Source: an uncultured Saprospiraceae bacterium
Lineage (GTDB): Bacteria; Bacteroidota; Bacteroidia; Chitinophagales; Saprospiraceae
Reading direction: 5' to 3'
Length of the DNA stretch: 64,000 bases
Assembly: GCA_937921825.1 (NCBI GenBank)
Contig: CAKZVK010000061.1
Coordinates: 1 to 64,000 of the forward strand
Under the pieces are notes generated by a model. The model made no database searches. It was not told the DNA's origin and saw only the letters and a list, made by a program, of their open reading frames with translations. The position numbers were made by a program, and so were the translations under genes. Below, piece after piece: positions 9,719 through 19,550 of the stretch (positions are counted from its first letter, which is position 1; the number at the start of each line of letters is the position of its first letter).

Positions 9719-10229
9719 GTTAGTCTCTAGAAATATCATCAGGATAATATTTGTATTGCTTATCCAGCTCATCTTACTTAAGAGAATAAATCTGACTTTT
9801 GGAGATTTCAATTACGTCCATCTGTCCATCTATCCAGTCGCTCTAGCCTTACTTCCATATAAGATGCCTAGGCCGTTACTGATCATTGCAGCTTTTGCTG
9901 TTGGATTTATCGTAGATATCTTTTACAACTCACTCGGCGTACATGCAGGTGCCTGCACCTTCGTTGCATTTTTTAGATACTATATTTTAAACTTTATAGC
10001 ACCTAGAGATGGGTATAAAAAAGATGCCCTCACAGCCTATGAATACAATATAACCTGGTTCCTTTCCTATATGGCAATGTTCCTATTTTTGCATCAGTTT
10101 ATGTTGTATAGTTTGGAGGCTTTTTCGCCGGTGTATATGAAAGAGATTATCCTGAGGACAATATTTAGCTTTATAGCCTCATTATTTTTGATAACTATTG
10201 GTAAACTGATTTTCAACCCTAAATATTAA
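9711..10229 (+). CDS. mreD: Rod shape-determining protein MreD
   Basis: Polytopic 172-aa protein overlapping mreC; synteny. Confidence 0.85.
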   Translation: MNKLVSRNIIRIIFVLLIQLILLKRINLTFGDFNYVHLSIYPVALALLPYKMPRPLLIIAAFAVGFIVDIFYNSLGVHAGACTFVAFFRYYILNFIAPRDGYKKDALTAYEYNITWFLSYMAMFLFLHQFMLYSLEAFSPVYMKEIILRTIFSFIASLFLITIGKLIFNPKY

Positions 10230-10231
10230 GC

Positions 10232-12136
10232 TTGAACTTAGACGCTAGACAGATTCCTATACTTATCACTTTTATCCTAAGTAGTTCTGTATTAGTCTAC
10301 AAGCTAGCTGATCTTCAGCTATTTAATTCGACCTACAAGAAAATTGCTGAGCGAACTGTTCTGGACAAGCAAACAAAGTATCCCTCTAGAGGAAATATCT
10401 TCGATAGAAACGGGGATTTACTAACATATAATAAACCGATCTATGACCTAGAGTTCATCTATAAGAATGTAGACCCTGATATGGACACTACCCTCTTCTG
10501 CGAACTACTAGAGATAGATAAAGAAACCTTTGAAAAAAATCTAAACAAAAACTGGAGAGACGTCAGGTATCATAAATCTTTGCCCACAACGTTCCTCTCC
10601 AAAATACCTCCAGAAAAATATTCCAAATTTCAAGAACAGCTATTTAGATTTCCTGGCTTCTACCCTCTCAATAGAAACATAAGAGCCTACCCTCATGAAT
10701 CAGCTCCTCACTTACTGGGGTATCTAGGAGAAGCTAACTTAAAGCAAATCAACGCTGAAAATTCTGACTACGAAAGAGGGGACTTTGTAGGCAAGAGTGG
10801 CTTGGAAAAAAAATACGAAGATCTTCTAAAAGGAGAAAAAGGTGTCAAATTCCTAATTCGTGATGTTATAGGCAGAGAAGTATCTTCTTTCAATGATGGT
10901 AATCTAGACTCACTCTCTACTCAAGGGGTAGATCTCCATTCTACTATAGATCTAGAATTGCAAAAATATTGCGAACAGCTCATGACTAATAAGAGAGGAA
11001 GTATCGTCGCAATAGAGCCTAGCACCGGAGAAATCCTTTCTATGGTTTCATCACCTTTCTACAACCCTAACAAACTTAACTTAGACGAAGATAGAGGCAA
11101 AGCTTTCAAAGCATTAATGTCTGATAAAATTCAATTGCCTTTTCTAGATAGATCGATCTCTGCAAAGTACCCACCAGGTTCTATCTTCAAGCCTATACTT
11201 TCCCTGATCTCATTGCAAGAGAATGTCTTTAATGCGAACAAGACGGTCACTTGTAATGGACACTATGAGTACAGGACTTTCAAGTTTGGTTGTCACCAGC
11301 ATGCGACTCCTCACAATGTGAAGTCTGCCATCATGCATTCTTGCAATAGTTATTTCTTCGAGATGGTAAGAAAACTTATAGAAAAAGAAGGGTATAATAA
11401 TCCCGAGATAGGCTTAAACATACTCCGGAGTCATCTTTCTGATTTCGGTCTAGGTAGGCCTCTAGGTATAGATCTGCCTGGAGAAAAATCGGGCTATGTT
11501 CCTACACCAGAACATTACGATCACCTCTATAGAAATGCAGGTGCTAACTGGAGATCAACCTACATCATGTCTATCGGTATAGGACAGGGAGAATTAGATC
11601 TTACAACTCTACAGATGGCCAATCTTGCTACGATCATAGCCAATAGAGGATACTGGATTACACCACATTTAGTTAGAGGTTTTGGTAACGAGGAACTAAA
11701 ACTGAGTGACGAATACAAAGTGAAAAGACTGGTAAGGATAGACCCAGAGCATTTTGACCCCGTGATAGAAGGCATGCGTTGGGCTATACTCTACGGTACT
11801 GGATACCAAGCCAATACCGCAGGGATCAGCATCTGTGGCAAGACAGGAACCTCACAAAACCCTCATGGGGATGACCACTCCGTCTTCTATGCCTTTGCAC
11901 CTCAAGATGACCCTAAGATTGCCTTAGCCGTCTATGTGGAAAATGCTGGATTCGGTGGTGACATCGCAGCACCTATCGCTGGACTGGTCATAGAAAAATA
12001 TATCAAGGGAGAGTCCAAACGTCCTATTCTAGAAGAAAGAATGATAAATATGGACTTAGTATCTAAGGACCTTCCACCAGAAGAAAAGGCATCAGAATCT
12101 GAAAACAATAGTACCTTAGAGAAGGACGAACAATAA
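10232..12136 (+). CDS. mrdA: Penicillin-binding protein 2
   Basis: SAKYPPGSIFKP (SxxK), SCNSYF (SxN), CGKTGTSQNP (KTG); TTG start. Confidence 0.96.
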   Translation: MNLDARQIPILITFILSSSVLVYKLADLQLFNSTYKKIAERTVLDKQTKYPSRGNIFDRNGDLLTYNKPIYDLEFIYKNVDPDMDTTLFCELLEIDKETFEKNLNKNWRDVRYHKSLPTTFLSKIPPEKYSKFQEQLFRFPGFYPLNRNIRAYPHESAPHLLGYLGEANLKQINAENSDYERGDFVGKSGLEKKYEDLLKGEKGVKFLIRDVIGREVSSFNDGNLDSLSTQGVDLHSTIDLELQKYCEQLMTNKRGSIVAIEPSTGEILSMVSSPFYNPNKLNLDEDRGKAFKALMSDKIQLPFLDRSISAKYPPGSIFKPILSLISLQENVFNANKTVTCNGHYEYRTFKFGCHQHATPHNVKSAIMHSCNSYFFEMVRKLIEKEGYNNPEIGLNILRSHLSDFGLGRPLGIDLPGEKSGYVPTPEHYDHLYRNAGANWRSTYIMSIGIGQGELDLTTLQMANLATIIANRGYWITPHLVRGFGNEELKLSDEYKVKRLVRIDPEHFDPVIEGMRWAILYGTGYQANTAGISICGKTGTSQNPHGDDHSVFYAFAPQDDPKIALAVYVENAGFGGDIAAPIAGLVIEKYIKGESKRPILEERMINMDLVSKDLPPEEKASESENNSTLEKDEQ

Positions 12137-12144
12137 GCTACAGA

Positions 12145-12645
12145 ATGAAAATATCCAGCATAGTCGCTGTCAGCAATAATAATGTAATAGGCGTAGACAA
12201 TGATCTACCCTGGCATCTACCCGCTGACTTAAAACATTTTAAAACCACTACCTCTGGACATTGCATCCTCATGGGACGGAAGAGTTATGACTCTATAGGA
12301 AGACCACTTCCCAAGAGAACCAATATAGTAGTCACAAGGAACAAGGAGTTTTATCATTCAGGCCTGGAGATTGTGCACTCGATTTCAGATGGCATTCTAT
12401 CTGCACAAAATACAGGTGTGGAAGAACTCTTTATCATAGGTGGTAGCAATATCTATGAACAGACCATAGAGCTATGGGATAGACTTTTTCTCACCAAAGT
12501 AGATACGTATATCGATAACGGTACGGCTTTTTTTCCTGAGTTGGATATGACCAAATGGGTACTGACATCAGAGGTAAAGCATCTCGCTGACGAGAAAAAT
12601 CCTTACAACTATACCTTCTGCACTTATGAGCGACCTCAGCCGTAA
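12145..12645 (+). CDS. folA: Dihydrofolate reductase
   Basis: IVAVSNNNVIGVDNDLPWHLPADLKHFKTTTSGHCILMGRKSYDSIGRPLP. Confidence 0.97.
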   Translation: MKISSIVAVSNNNVIGVDNDLPWHLPADLKHFKTTTSGHCILMGRKSYDSIGRPLPKRTNIVVTRNKEFYHSGLEIVHSISDGILSAQNTGVEELFIIGGSNIYEQTIELWDRLFLTKVDTYIDNGTAFFPELDMTKWVLTSEVKHLADEKNPYNYTFCTYERPQP

Positions 12646-12650
12646 TCCTC

Positions 12651-13916
12651 ATGAAAGAAGAGCTGTTACATTATCTATGGCAAACCAAATCCTTTGACTT
12701 AGCTGATTTAGAAACTACAGAAGGAGAAACGGTTTCTCTCATTAAGTTTGGAACACATAATGCTAATGCAGGTCCTGATTTTCTAAATGGACAAGTAAGG
12801 ATAGGAGACACCTTGTGGAGTGGTCATATAGAAATACATACCCTAGCGTCCCACTGGCGCAATCACAGACATCATAACGATATAGCCTATAATAACGTCA
12901 TACTACATGTGGTATACGAAAATGATAGCCCCATCCTCAATGCAAATAATCAAGCTATCCCAACCATAGAACTAAAAAACAGATTCCCTTTCAGCTACAT
13001 TGACGATCACCTGAAACTCATTTCGTCCCTAAGTTGGATACCCTGTGCAGATCACCTGAGTCAAATAGACCAGTCAAAGGTGCCATTCTTTCTAGAACGG
13101 CTCCTGGTCAATAGACTAGAGGAAAAATGTAAGCGTATATCAGAATTATGTAAGAGCACAAAAAACGACTGGGAAGAAGTGCTCTATAAGTTACTCCTAA
13201 GATACCTCGGTCTAAAAATTAATAGTGATGGCTTCCAGAGACTCAGCGAAGTGCTCCCTTATTCAATCTTGAAAAAACAAGCGGAAAGTATCCAACAAAA
13301 AGAGAGCCTCCTCTTTGGTCAGGCAGACCTACTCAGCGGAAATGACAGCTACTTTCAGGAGCTCAAAAAAGAATATAAACATCAACAGAATAAATACAAG
13401 CTTACACCTATGAGAGGCGTAGAGTGGTTATTTGCCAAACTACGTCCTGCAAATTTTCCTACCATCAGGATAGCACAGATAGCGGCGCTCTATCATAAGA
13501 CACCGAGCCTCTTTTCTGAAATCATTGCTGCTAAGTCCCTTACCGAACTAGAAGAACTTTTCGAGATCAGTGCCAGTACTTACTGGGATACACATTATAT
13601 CCCAGAGAAGACCAGCACCAAAAGAAAAAAGAAAATAGGCAAGACGACTAAGCAGATCCTGATTATAAATGTGGTCGCTCCTCTGATATTCGCCTATGCT
13701 ACAGCCAAAGATGATGAGCCCTTAAAAGAGAAGGCGCTTGATATCCTCTATAAGTTACCCTCCGAAAACAACAATATCATCAGACGATTCAGTCAAATGG
13801 CACTCAAAGCAGAATCTGCAGCACAAAGCCAAGCACTTATAGAACTAAAAACTAATTATTGTGATAAGCAGCAATGCCTCAGCTGCCAGATCGGACAACA
13901 AATTATCTTCCAGTGA
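12651..13916 (+). CDS. DUF2851-family protein
   Basis: ELLHYLWQTKSFD...FGTHNANAGPDFLNGQVRIGDTLWSGHIEIH. Confidence 0.85.
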   Translation: MKEELLHYLWQTKSFDLADLETTEGETVSLIKFGTHNANAGPDFLNGQVRIGDTLWSGHIEIHTLASHWRNHRHHNDIAYNNVILHVVYENDSPILNANNQAIPTIELKNRFPFSYIDDHLKLISSLSWIPCADHLSQIDQSKVPFFLERLLVNRLEEKCKRISELCKSTKNDWEEVLYKLLLRYLGLKINSDGFQRLSEVLPYSILKKQAESIQQKESLLFGQADLLSGNDSYFQELKKEYKHQQNKYKLTPMRGVEWLFAKLRPANFPTIRIAQIAALYHKTPSLFSEIIAAKSLTELEELFEISASTYWDTHYIPEKTSTKRKKKIGKTTKQILIINVVAPLIFAYATAKDDEPLKEKALDILYKLPSENNNIIRRFSQMALKAESAAQSQALIELKTNYCDKQQCLSCQIGQQIIFQ

Positions 13917-13939
13917 TGTTAGCTACCTATTAGAGACCA

Positions 13940-15007
13940 ATGAAGAGAAATATCATAAGCTATATTCTGCTACTGCCCTTTAGTTTACTCTATGGCGCAG
14001 CTATCTCTCTGCGAAATATATTTTATGAAGCTGGTCTACTGAAATCTACCAGCTTTAGTCTTCCCGTTATCAATGTTGGTAATCTCTCACTAGGAGGTAC
14101 GGGTAAGACGCCTCATATAGAGTATCTTATTACTGCACTCTCAGATTATATTAATGTGGCCACTCTCAGTAGAGGGTATAAACGAAAAAGCAAGGGCTTC
14201 AGATTAGTAAGGACAGAAGACAATGCTGCAGTAGCAGGTGACGAGCCGTTGCAGTTCAAAAGAAAATTTCCACATATTCCTGTAGCCGTTTCCGAGAGTA
14301 GAAATATAGGAATACCGATGATGCTCAAACAGCATCCGCAAATTCAAACTATACTATTAGATGATGCTTTCCAGCATAGATCTGTCGTGCCTGGCCTTAA
14401 CGTCTTACTGACACCATACGACGAACCATTCTACGAGGACTACTTGATGCCGCTAGGAAGATTACGAGAACCTAGACTGGCCTATGAAAGGGCAGACATT
14501 ATAATAGTCAGTAAATGTCCTGCTAGCCTATCGCAAGAAGAGCAGCAAACAGTTATAAAAAAAATAAATCCACTACCCAGACAAAAAATTTTCTTTACGA
14601 AGTATCAATATCATGATCCATATTTCATCCATGATAAAAATGTTAAGATAAAGTTAGACGAAAGTTCTCATGTCGTGCTTATATCTGCGATTGCAAAAGT
14701 CGATTATCTATTGCATTTTCTCGAAGGTATAACCAATGTAGAAAATGTGGTCAAGTTTGAGGATCATCACTACTTTACAGATCTAGAACTAGACCAGTTC
14801 AAGAAGATTTATGATAATATCGGTATAGACAATGCCTTCTTTTTGACTACTGAGAAAGATGCGATGCGTCTTGATCTACACAAGGATTTTTTGATGAAAC
14901 ATAACATTCCGATTTTTGCCTTACCCGTAGAAGTGGCGTTTTTAAACGATGAGGCGGAAGCGTTTGAAGAAGCTGTAAAAGCATTTCTCATAGAGTTTAA
15001 GGTATAA
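13940..15007 (+). CDS. lpxK: Tetraacyldisaccharide 4'-kinase
   Basis: VINVGNLSLGGTGKTPHIEYL; LLDDAFQHRSVVPGLNVLL. Confidence 0.95.
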   Translation: MKRNIISYILLLPFSLLYGAAISLRNIFYEAGLLKSTSFSLPVINVGNLSLGGTGKTPHIEYLITALSDYINVATLSRGYKRKSKGFRLVRTEDNAAVAGDEPLQFKRKFPHIPVAVSESRNIGIPMMLKQHPQIQTILLDDAFQHRSVVPGLNVLLTPYDEPFYEDYLMPLGRLREPRLAYERADIIIVSKCPASLSQEEQQTVIKKINPLPRQKIFFTKYQYHDPYFIHDKNVKIKLDESSHVVLISAIAKVDYLLHFLEGITNVENVVKFEDHHYFTDLELDQFKKIYDNIGIDNAFFLTTEKDAMRLDLHKDFLMKHNIPIFALPVEVAFLNDEAEAFEEAVKAFLIEFKV

Positions 15008-15045
15008 AAGAAGCCACTCAAAGTTTAATACGCAATAACAAAAAG

Positions 15046-15207
15046 CTAGGCCACCAAAGAAAAAGCACCACCCTTGTGCTTTAGCTTTCTAGAGTAGTGC
15101 TTTTTAGATTTATGAGCAGTACTGCTCAATCTTCGTCTGGAACCATCAAAAGGATTGATACCTCTATCAATCTTTATTTTCAATGGTCGCTTCTTAGATT
15201 TTTTCAT
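15046..15207 (-). CDS. Candidate 53-aa highly basic small protein
   Basis: MKKSKKRPLKIKIDRGINPFDGSRRRLSSTAHKSKKHYSRKLKHKGGAFSLVA*; below the ORF-track length cutoff; region also contains hairpins. Confidence 0.45.
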   Translation of the reverse strand: MKKSKKRPLKIKIDRGINPFDGSRRRLSSTAHKSKKHYSRKLKHKGGAFSLVA

Positions 15208-15320
15208 GACCATTATTTTTATGTTCTTAATACGTTACCAGCTCCCTAAAAGTTGCTAAAGACTGAATAATTTTAGTCGCATAAGGCCCAATCTAGATTT
15301 TCACTTAGCTTTGTAGCAGG

Positions 15321-16979
15321 ATGAAAAGAAACTTTTGGATATTACTTTTGACCTTGCCCCTTTATATATTTGGTCAAGCTGACGAAATACCGTTAGTTGA
15401 TTTCATGCCTTTCTATCCAGAGAATCATGACAATTATCACCTAGCCGATAGATTGGATGTGAAAATGGACAGCTTCCTAAATATACATACAGCTATAAAG
15501 AAGCTAAGCCCTACCCGCCTAAATCAGCTACATACCACAGCAGTGCTTAGCGCCAACAAATCACTTTCTCCACTTCGGTCCAACAAAGGGTTGTTCAATA
15601 CCTTTTACAAAAATCCTAATCGCCTCTATGAATTAATTACTCCTGACTTTGCCTTAGGTATAAATTTAATGGCAGACCTAAGGGTAGGTTCAGAAAGAAC
15701 TACAGGAGATTTCATCTTCCTCAATAAAAGAGGGCTAGAACTCTATGGTAGACTAGACAATAAGCTCTACTTCTATAGCAGTTTTGAAGAGAGTCAGTCT
15801 AATTTTTTCGATTACCAAGAGGAATTTATAAATACCTATAGTGCTATACGTGGGCAAGGGAATTACAAAGACTATCAAAGTTCTGTAATAGACAGTCTTA
15901 GTGGGTATGATTACGGATTGGCGCAAGCCTACCTTGGGTATCAGTTATCCAAGCATTCTACTTTAGAGCTTGGACATGGTAGACATTTCATAGGGAATGG
16001 AATGCGATCACTCTTACTAAGTGATACTGGAGCCAACTATTTCTACCTCAAGCTGGCTGTAGAATTTTGGAGGATACATTACCAAGTGATCTGGGCTGAA
16101 CTGACAACGATATCTGCCAGATATACCCCAAACAATAATTTGCTCCCTAAGAAATACATGGCGACTCATTATTTTAGCTACAAGCCTATTCAGAATCTAG
16201 AGATTGGGCTTTTTGAAAGCATCATCTTCGCCAGAGAAAATCAATTCGAATTTCAATATCTCAATCCCGTAATATTTTTCCGTACTGTAGAGTTTCACCT
16301 AGATAGTCCTGACAATGTACTATTAGGACTTAATGTGAAATACAACTTACTAAATCACCTCTCTCTGTATGGTCAGGTCTTACTTGATGAGCTGAACCTA
16401 GGCTTTCTTAGATCAGCTGACAAATGGTGGGGCAATAAATTCGGCTTTCAGTTAGGTCTAAAATACTTTGATATGTTCGGCATTAAAAACCTAGATGGCC
16501 AGATAGAAATGAACCGCGTACGACCCTATACCTACTCGCATAGAGAAGCTAGTACAGAATTTCCTGAGTTTACCGTTTCTAATTACAGTCACTATAGTCA
16601 GCCCCTTGCACATCCTCTAGGAGCTAATTTTACTGAGCTGATTACTAAACTTAGATATCAGCCCATAGAAAAACTCACTTTAGAATTAAGATACCTACGA
16701 ACTGAAGTCGGCAGAAATACTGATGAAAATTTTGGTTCAGAAATTATGTGGCCTGATGCTACTAGAGTTGCTGACTTCGGTATAGAGCAGAATCAAGGTG
16801 CCGTTAGCACCATAAACATGCTAGACCTTACAGCTTCTTATCAGATCTTGCCGCAGCTCTATCTAGATCTACAGGTCATCAGAAGAAAAGACTCTAATGC
16901 ACTATTAGGAGGTTTTGATACTAATTACTTCGGAACTGGCGTACGGTACAATATCTCCAATACGACCATAGACTACTAA
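15321..16979 (+). CDS. Outer-membrane beta-barrel protein, Wzi-like / RemB-like
   Basis: Signal peptide, LGHGRHFIGNGMRSLLLSDTGANYFYLKL, alternating beta-strand pattern. Confidence 0.65.
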   Translation: MKRNFWILLLTLPLYIFGQADEIPLVDFMPFYPENHDNYHLADRLDVKMDSFLNIHTAIKKLSPTRLNQLHTTAVLSANKSLSPLRSNKGLFNTFYKNPNRLYELITPDFALGINLMADLRVGSERTTGDFIFLNKRGLELYGRLDNKLYFYSSFEESQSNFFDYQEEFINTYSAIRGQGNYKDYQSSVIDSLSGYDYGLAQAYLGYQLSKHSTLELGHGRHFIGNGMRSLLLSDTGANYFYLKLAVEFWRIHYQVIWAELTTISARYTPNNNLLPKKYMATHYFSYKPIQNLEIGLFESIIFARENQFEFQYLNPVIFFRTVEFHLDSPDNVLLGLNVKYNLLNHLSLYGQVLLDELNLGFLRSADKWWGNKFGFQLGLKYFDMFGIKNLDGQIEMNRVRPYTYSHREASTEFPEFTVSNYSHYSQPLAHPLGANFTELITKLRYQPIEKLTLELRYLRTEVGRNTDENFGSEIMWPDATRVADFGIEQNQGAVSTINMLDLTASYQILPQLYLDLQVIRRKDSNALLGGFDTNYFGTGVRYNISNTTIDY

Positions 16980-17177
16980 CTGCCCTAACCGTTATGTTTC
17001 TATTACCTTTTTTGTGGTTCAATATTATCTTATTTTAGCTTCCATTTTCAGTAAAATTGATTTATAAATGGTAAGCTAGTTTACCATAACTAATAAAACA
17101 TTCTTGCTACAGGTCCCACTAGCCTAAGTGGAATATTATTTGGCATAGCATAATCACAAACCCAAAAAAAATTGATT

Positions 17178-19214
17178 ATGCCAGTACATTCCTACTTATA
17201 TCCAGTCAAGATATTAGTTGCCTTTGCCTTACTTATCATCCTTTGCCTTCAGTCCTGTAGTAAGGATGGAGACAGTATGGAACCAAACCCAAATAATCCG
17301 AAAGAAGAAGGTATAGATCCTATTACTCAGGATAACATGTTTCATATCGATAGGTTAGATGGTGCAACACAGAAGGGACCTTATTCGGTCGGTACTGCAG
17401 TTACCATGATAGAGTTAGATCAAAACTTTATACCTACAGGTAGAACCTTTACAACCGAAATTCAAAATTTTATTGGTCAATTTGAATTTAAAAATCTTGA
17501 TCTGAGTTCTCCCTTTGTAGAATTCCGAGCTAATGGCTTTTACTACAATGAAGTCACTGACAAAACTTCAGATGCCCCACTTAACTTATCAGCTTTAGTA
17601 GATCTGACCGATGCGGAAACTGTCACAATTAATGTGCTCACTACCCTTGAGAAAGATAGAGTAGAATTTCTTCTAGAAAGCGGACTAAGCTTTGATGCTG
17701 CAAAAAATCAAGCTGCAAAAGAAGTTTTGGATCTCTTTCATCAAGAAAGCAACGCGGATATAAATTCTGAAGATTTAAACATAACGGATACAGGGGATAA
17801 CAATGCTTCTTTACTGGCGGTTTCAGCAATTCTACAAGGAAATTTATCCGTTGGAGATCTTGCTCAACTTATTTCTAAAATAAAGATTGACATCAGTACT
17901 GATGGAATAGTAGATGATGAGTCAGTATGTATGCAATTAAGCACCTCCGCATATTTACTTGATGCTACTAGTGTAAGAGAAAATTTGAAAAACTGGTACC
18001 AAGAAAATTCCACAACTGTAGAAATACCTGATTTTTCTAGTCACCTCACAATATTTCTAGATAATACAACTTGTGCCATTTCATCTGGAATTATATATCC
18101 AGATGCAGGAAGGCATGGAATAAATCTTTTGGCTCCTGGCAATACAAATTTTGACCTTGGAGGCCCTTACTCCCTAGCTGCGGAGCTCGAAGAAGGAGCA
18201 ACTCTTAGGGTAAGAATAATAGGTTACAATTGGAGCTTTGGCATTGGTCAAACGGAAACAGGATGGATCGTCAGCGAATGGCAAGAATGGGGAGAAGCGT
18301 TTCTAGAGAGCGGGAGAGACTTTACTTCATCACGTTCTGGTGAACTTGACTTTAGAATCAACTTAGATTCTAGACTTACTGGAGTAATAGATGGTAAAGT
18401 GCGACTTGAATTTTATGAAAATGGTTCTACTACACCTACCAGACTAAAAGAAATAAACATTAACGGTATAGAACCAAGACCATCAGCCCCAAGAGTCCTC
18501 GCAGTCTATGCTGATAACAGTTCTGGAGAGAAAAATAATATCATTGGTAGGCAATTTCTTTCTAACAGCGTAGATAGTAAGTTATTCAGTTATGAAGATT
18601 ACGGCATTGCTGTTTATCTTCCAGATAATTTTTCTGTTGAATATATTCTCTCCGGAATTAATTTTCAATTGCCTCTTGATAAGACTTACGGCTGGGAGAT
18701 CGAAGACCTTAGTCAAGGTCCAGATAAAGTCTACAAACTATCGGCTTCAGCACGAGGATATTATCAGCAACCCATAGAGATGTTTCATGATCAAGGTTGT
18801 GTTGTAATGAATGTAGAATCAAAAGTGAATGGAGATCCTTTTGGCAATTACTTATTAACAACTATGGAGCTTCCTTGGTTTAACAGTTTATTGCAAGCTG
18901 ACCAAGAATTTGGAGTAGGACCCGCTCCATTAGCTCTTGAGCTTTGGGACGACTCCAAAATAGAAGTTGTCATTTCAGGTCAGGGTTGGACGCTTCCTCA
19001 GAATAATGAAAACCTAAACTGGGAAATTGGCCAGCTTGACAGTTCTACCAATAGTCAAAAATTTACGGCAGATGGAAGTAAAGAATATGAGTTTTATCTT
19101 GATCTAGAAATAGAACCGTATACTGCTCCGCATGATATTAAGGTAGAAATCTATTATGAAAATGATGACTGTGCTTCATTTCTCTTGAGTTCTCACTATT
19201 TGAAATTAAAATAG
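17178..19214 (+). CDS. Secreted lipoprotein with KGP(Y/F)SVG..VTM.ELD..F.PTGR.F-type N-terminal region
   Basis: Lipobox LIILCLQSC; DGATQKGPYSVGTAVTMIELDQNFIPTGRTFTTEIQN. Confidence 0.7.
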   Translation: MPVHSYLYPVKILVAFALLIILCLQSCSKDGDSMEPNPNNPKEEGIDPITQDNMFHIDRLDGATQKGPYSVGTAVTMIELDQNFIPTGRTFTTEIQNFIGQFEFKNLDLSSPFVEFRANGFYYNEVTDKTSDAPLNLSALVDLTDAETVTINVLTTLEKDRVEFLLESGLSFDAAKNQAAKEVLDLFHQESNADINSEDLNITDTGDNNASLLAVSAILQGNLSVGDLAQLISKIKIDISTDGIVDDESVCMQLSTSAYLLDATSVRENLKNWYQENSTTVEIPDFSSHLTIFLDNTTCAISSGIIYPDAGRHGINLLAPGNTNFDLGGPYSLAAELEEGATLRVRIIGYNWSFGIGQTETGWIVSEWQEWGEAFLESGRDFTSSRSGELDFRINLDSRLTGVIDGKVRLEFYENGSTTPTRLKEININGIEPRPSAPRVLAVYADNSSGEKNNIIGRQFLSNSVDSKLFSYEDYGIAVYLPDNFSVEYILSGINFQLPLDKTYGWEIEDLSQGPDKVYKLSASARGYYQQPIEMFHDQGCVVMNVESKVNGDPFGNYLLTTMELPWFNSLLQADQEFGVGPAPLALELWDDSKIEVVISGQGWTLPQNNENLNWEIGQLDSSTNSQKFTADGSKEYEFYLDLEIEPYTAPHDIKVEIYYENDDCASFLLSSHYLKLK

Positions 19215-19242
19215 TTTTCCCCATAAAAGGAAATTATATAAG

Positions 19243-19274
19243 AATAGACCTGCCTCTATAGGTGGTCTATTTTC
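19243..19274 (+). terminator. Rho-independent-like terminator after lipoprotein gene
   Basis: AATAGACC tgcctctataggt GGTCTATT TT. Confidence 0.6.
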
Positions 19275-19340
19275 ATTATTAGCATTTATTTAAGCCTAGC
19301 CTAGTTGGTTATTAACCAATAGAATAGCATATTTACATCA

Positions 19341-19440
19341 CTTATTTAGAAAGGAGGAGGGACAGGCCCGATGAATCCTTGGCAACCAGCGCTAGTATGG
19401 TGCCAATTCCTGCTCAGTCAGATAGGCTGAGAAAGATGAG
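19341..19440 (+). promoter_or_regulatory. SAM-I (S-box) riboswitch upstream of metH
   Basis: CTTATTTAGAAAGGAGGAGGGACAGGCCCGATGAATCCTTGGCAACCAGC...GGTGCCAATTCCTGC...GATGAG matches the S-box core. Confidence 0.92.
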
Positions 19441-19550
19441 CGAAGAAATTCAAAATTCTCATTCCACTCTCTTTTCTACAATAAGTCGACATAAAACTAT
19501 CTAGCGGTAGTTAGCATTTATTTATTCTTTAAGTCCTAAACTACATTAAT

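Noticed and set aside
17068-17087. ATGGTAA-GCTAGT-TTACCAT inverted repeat before the lipoprotein gene
   Set aside because: Only 7-bp arms; too short to call a regulatory site without conservation.
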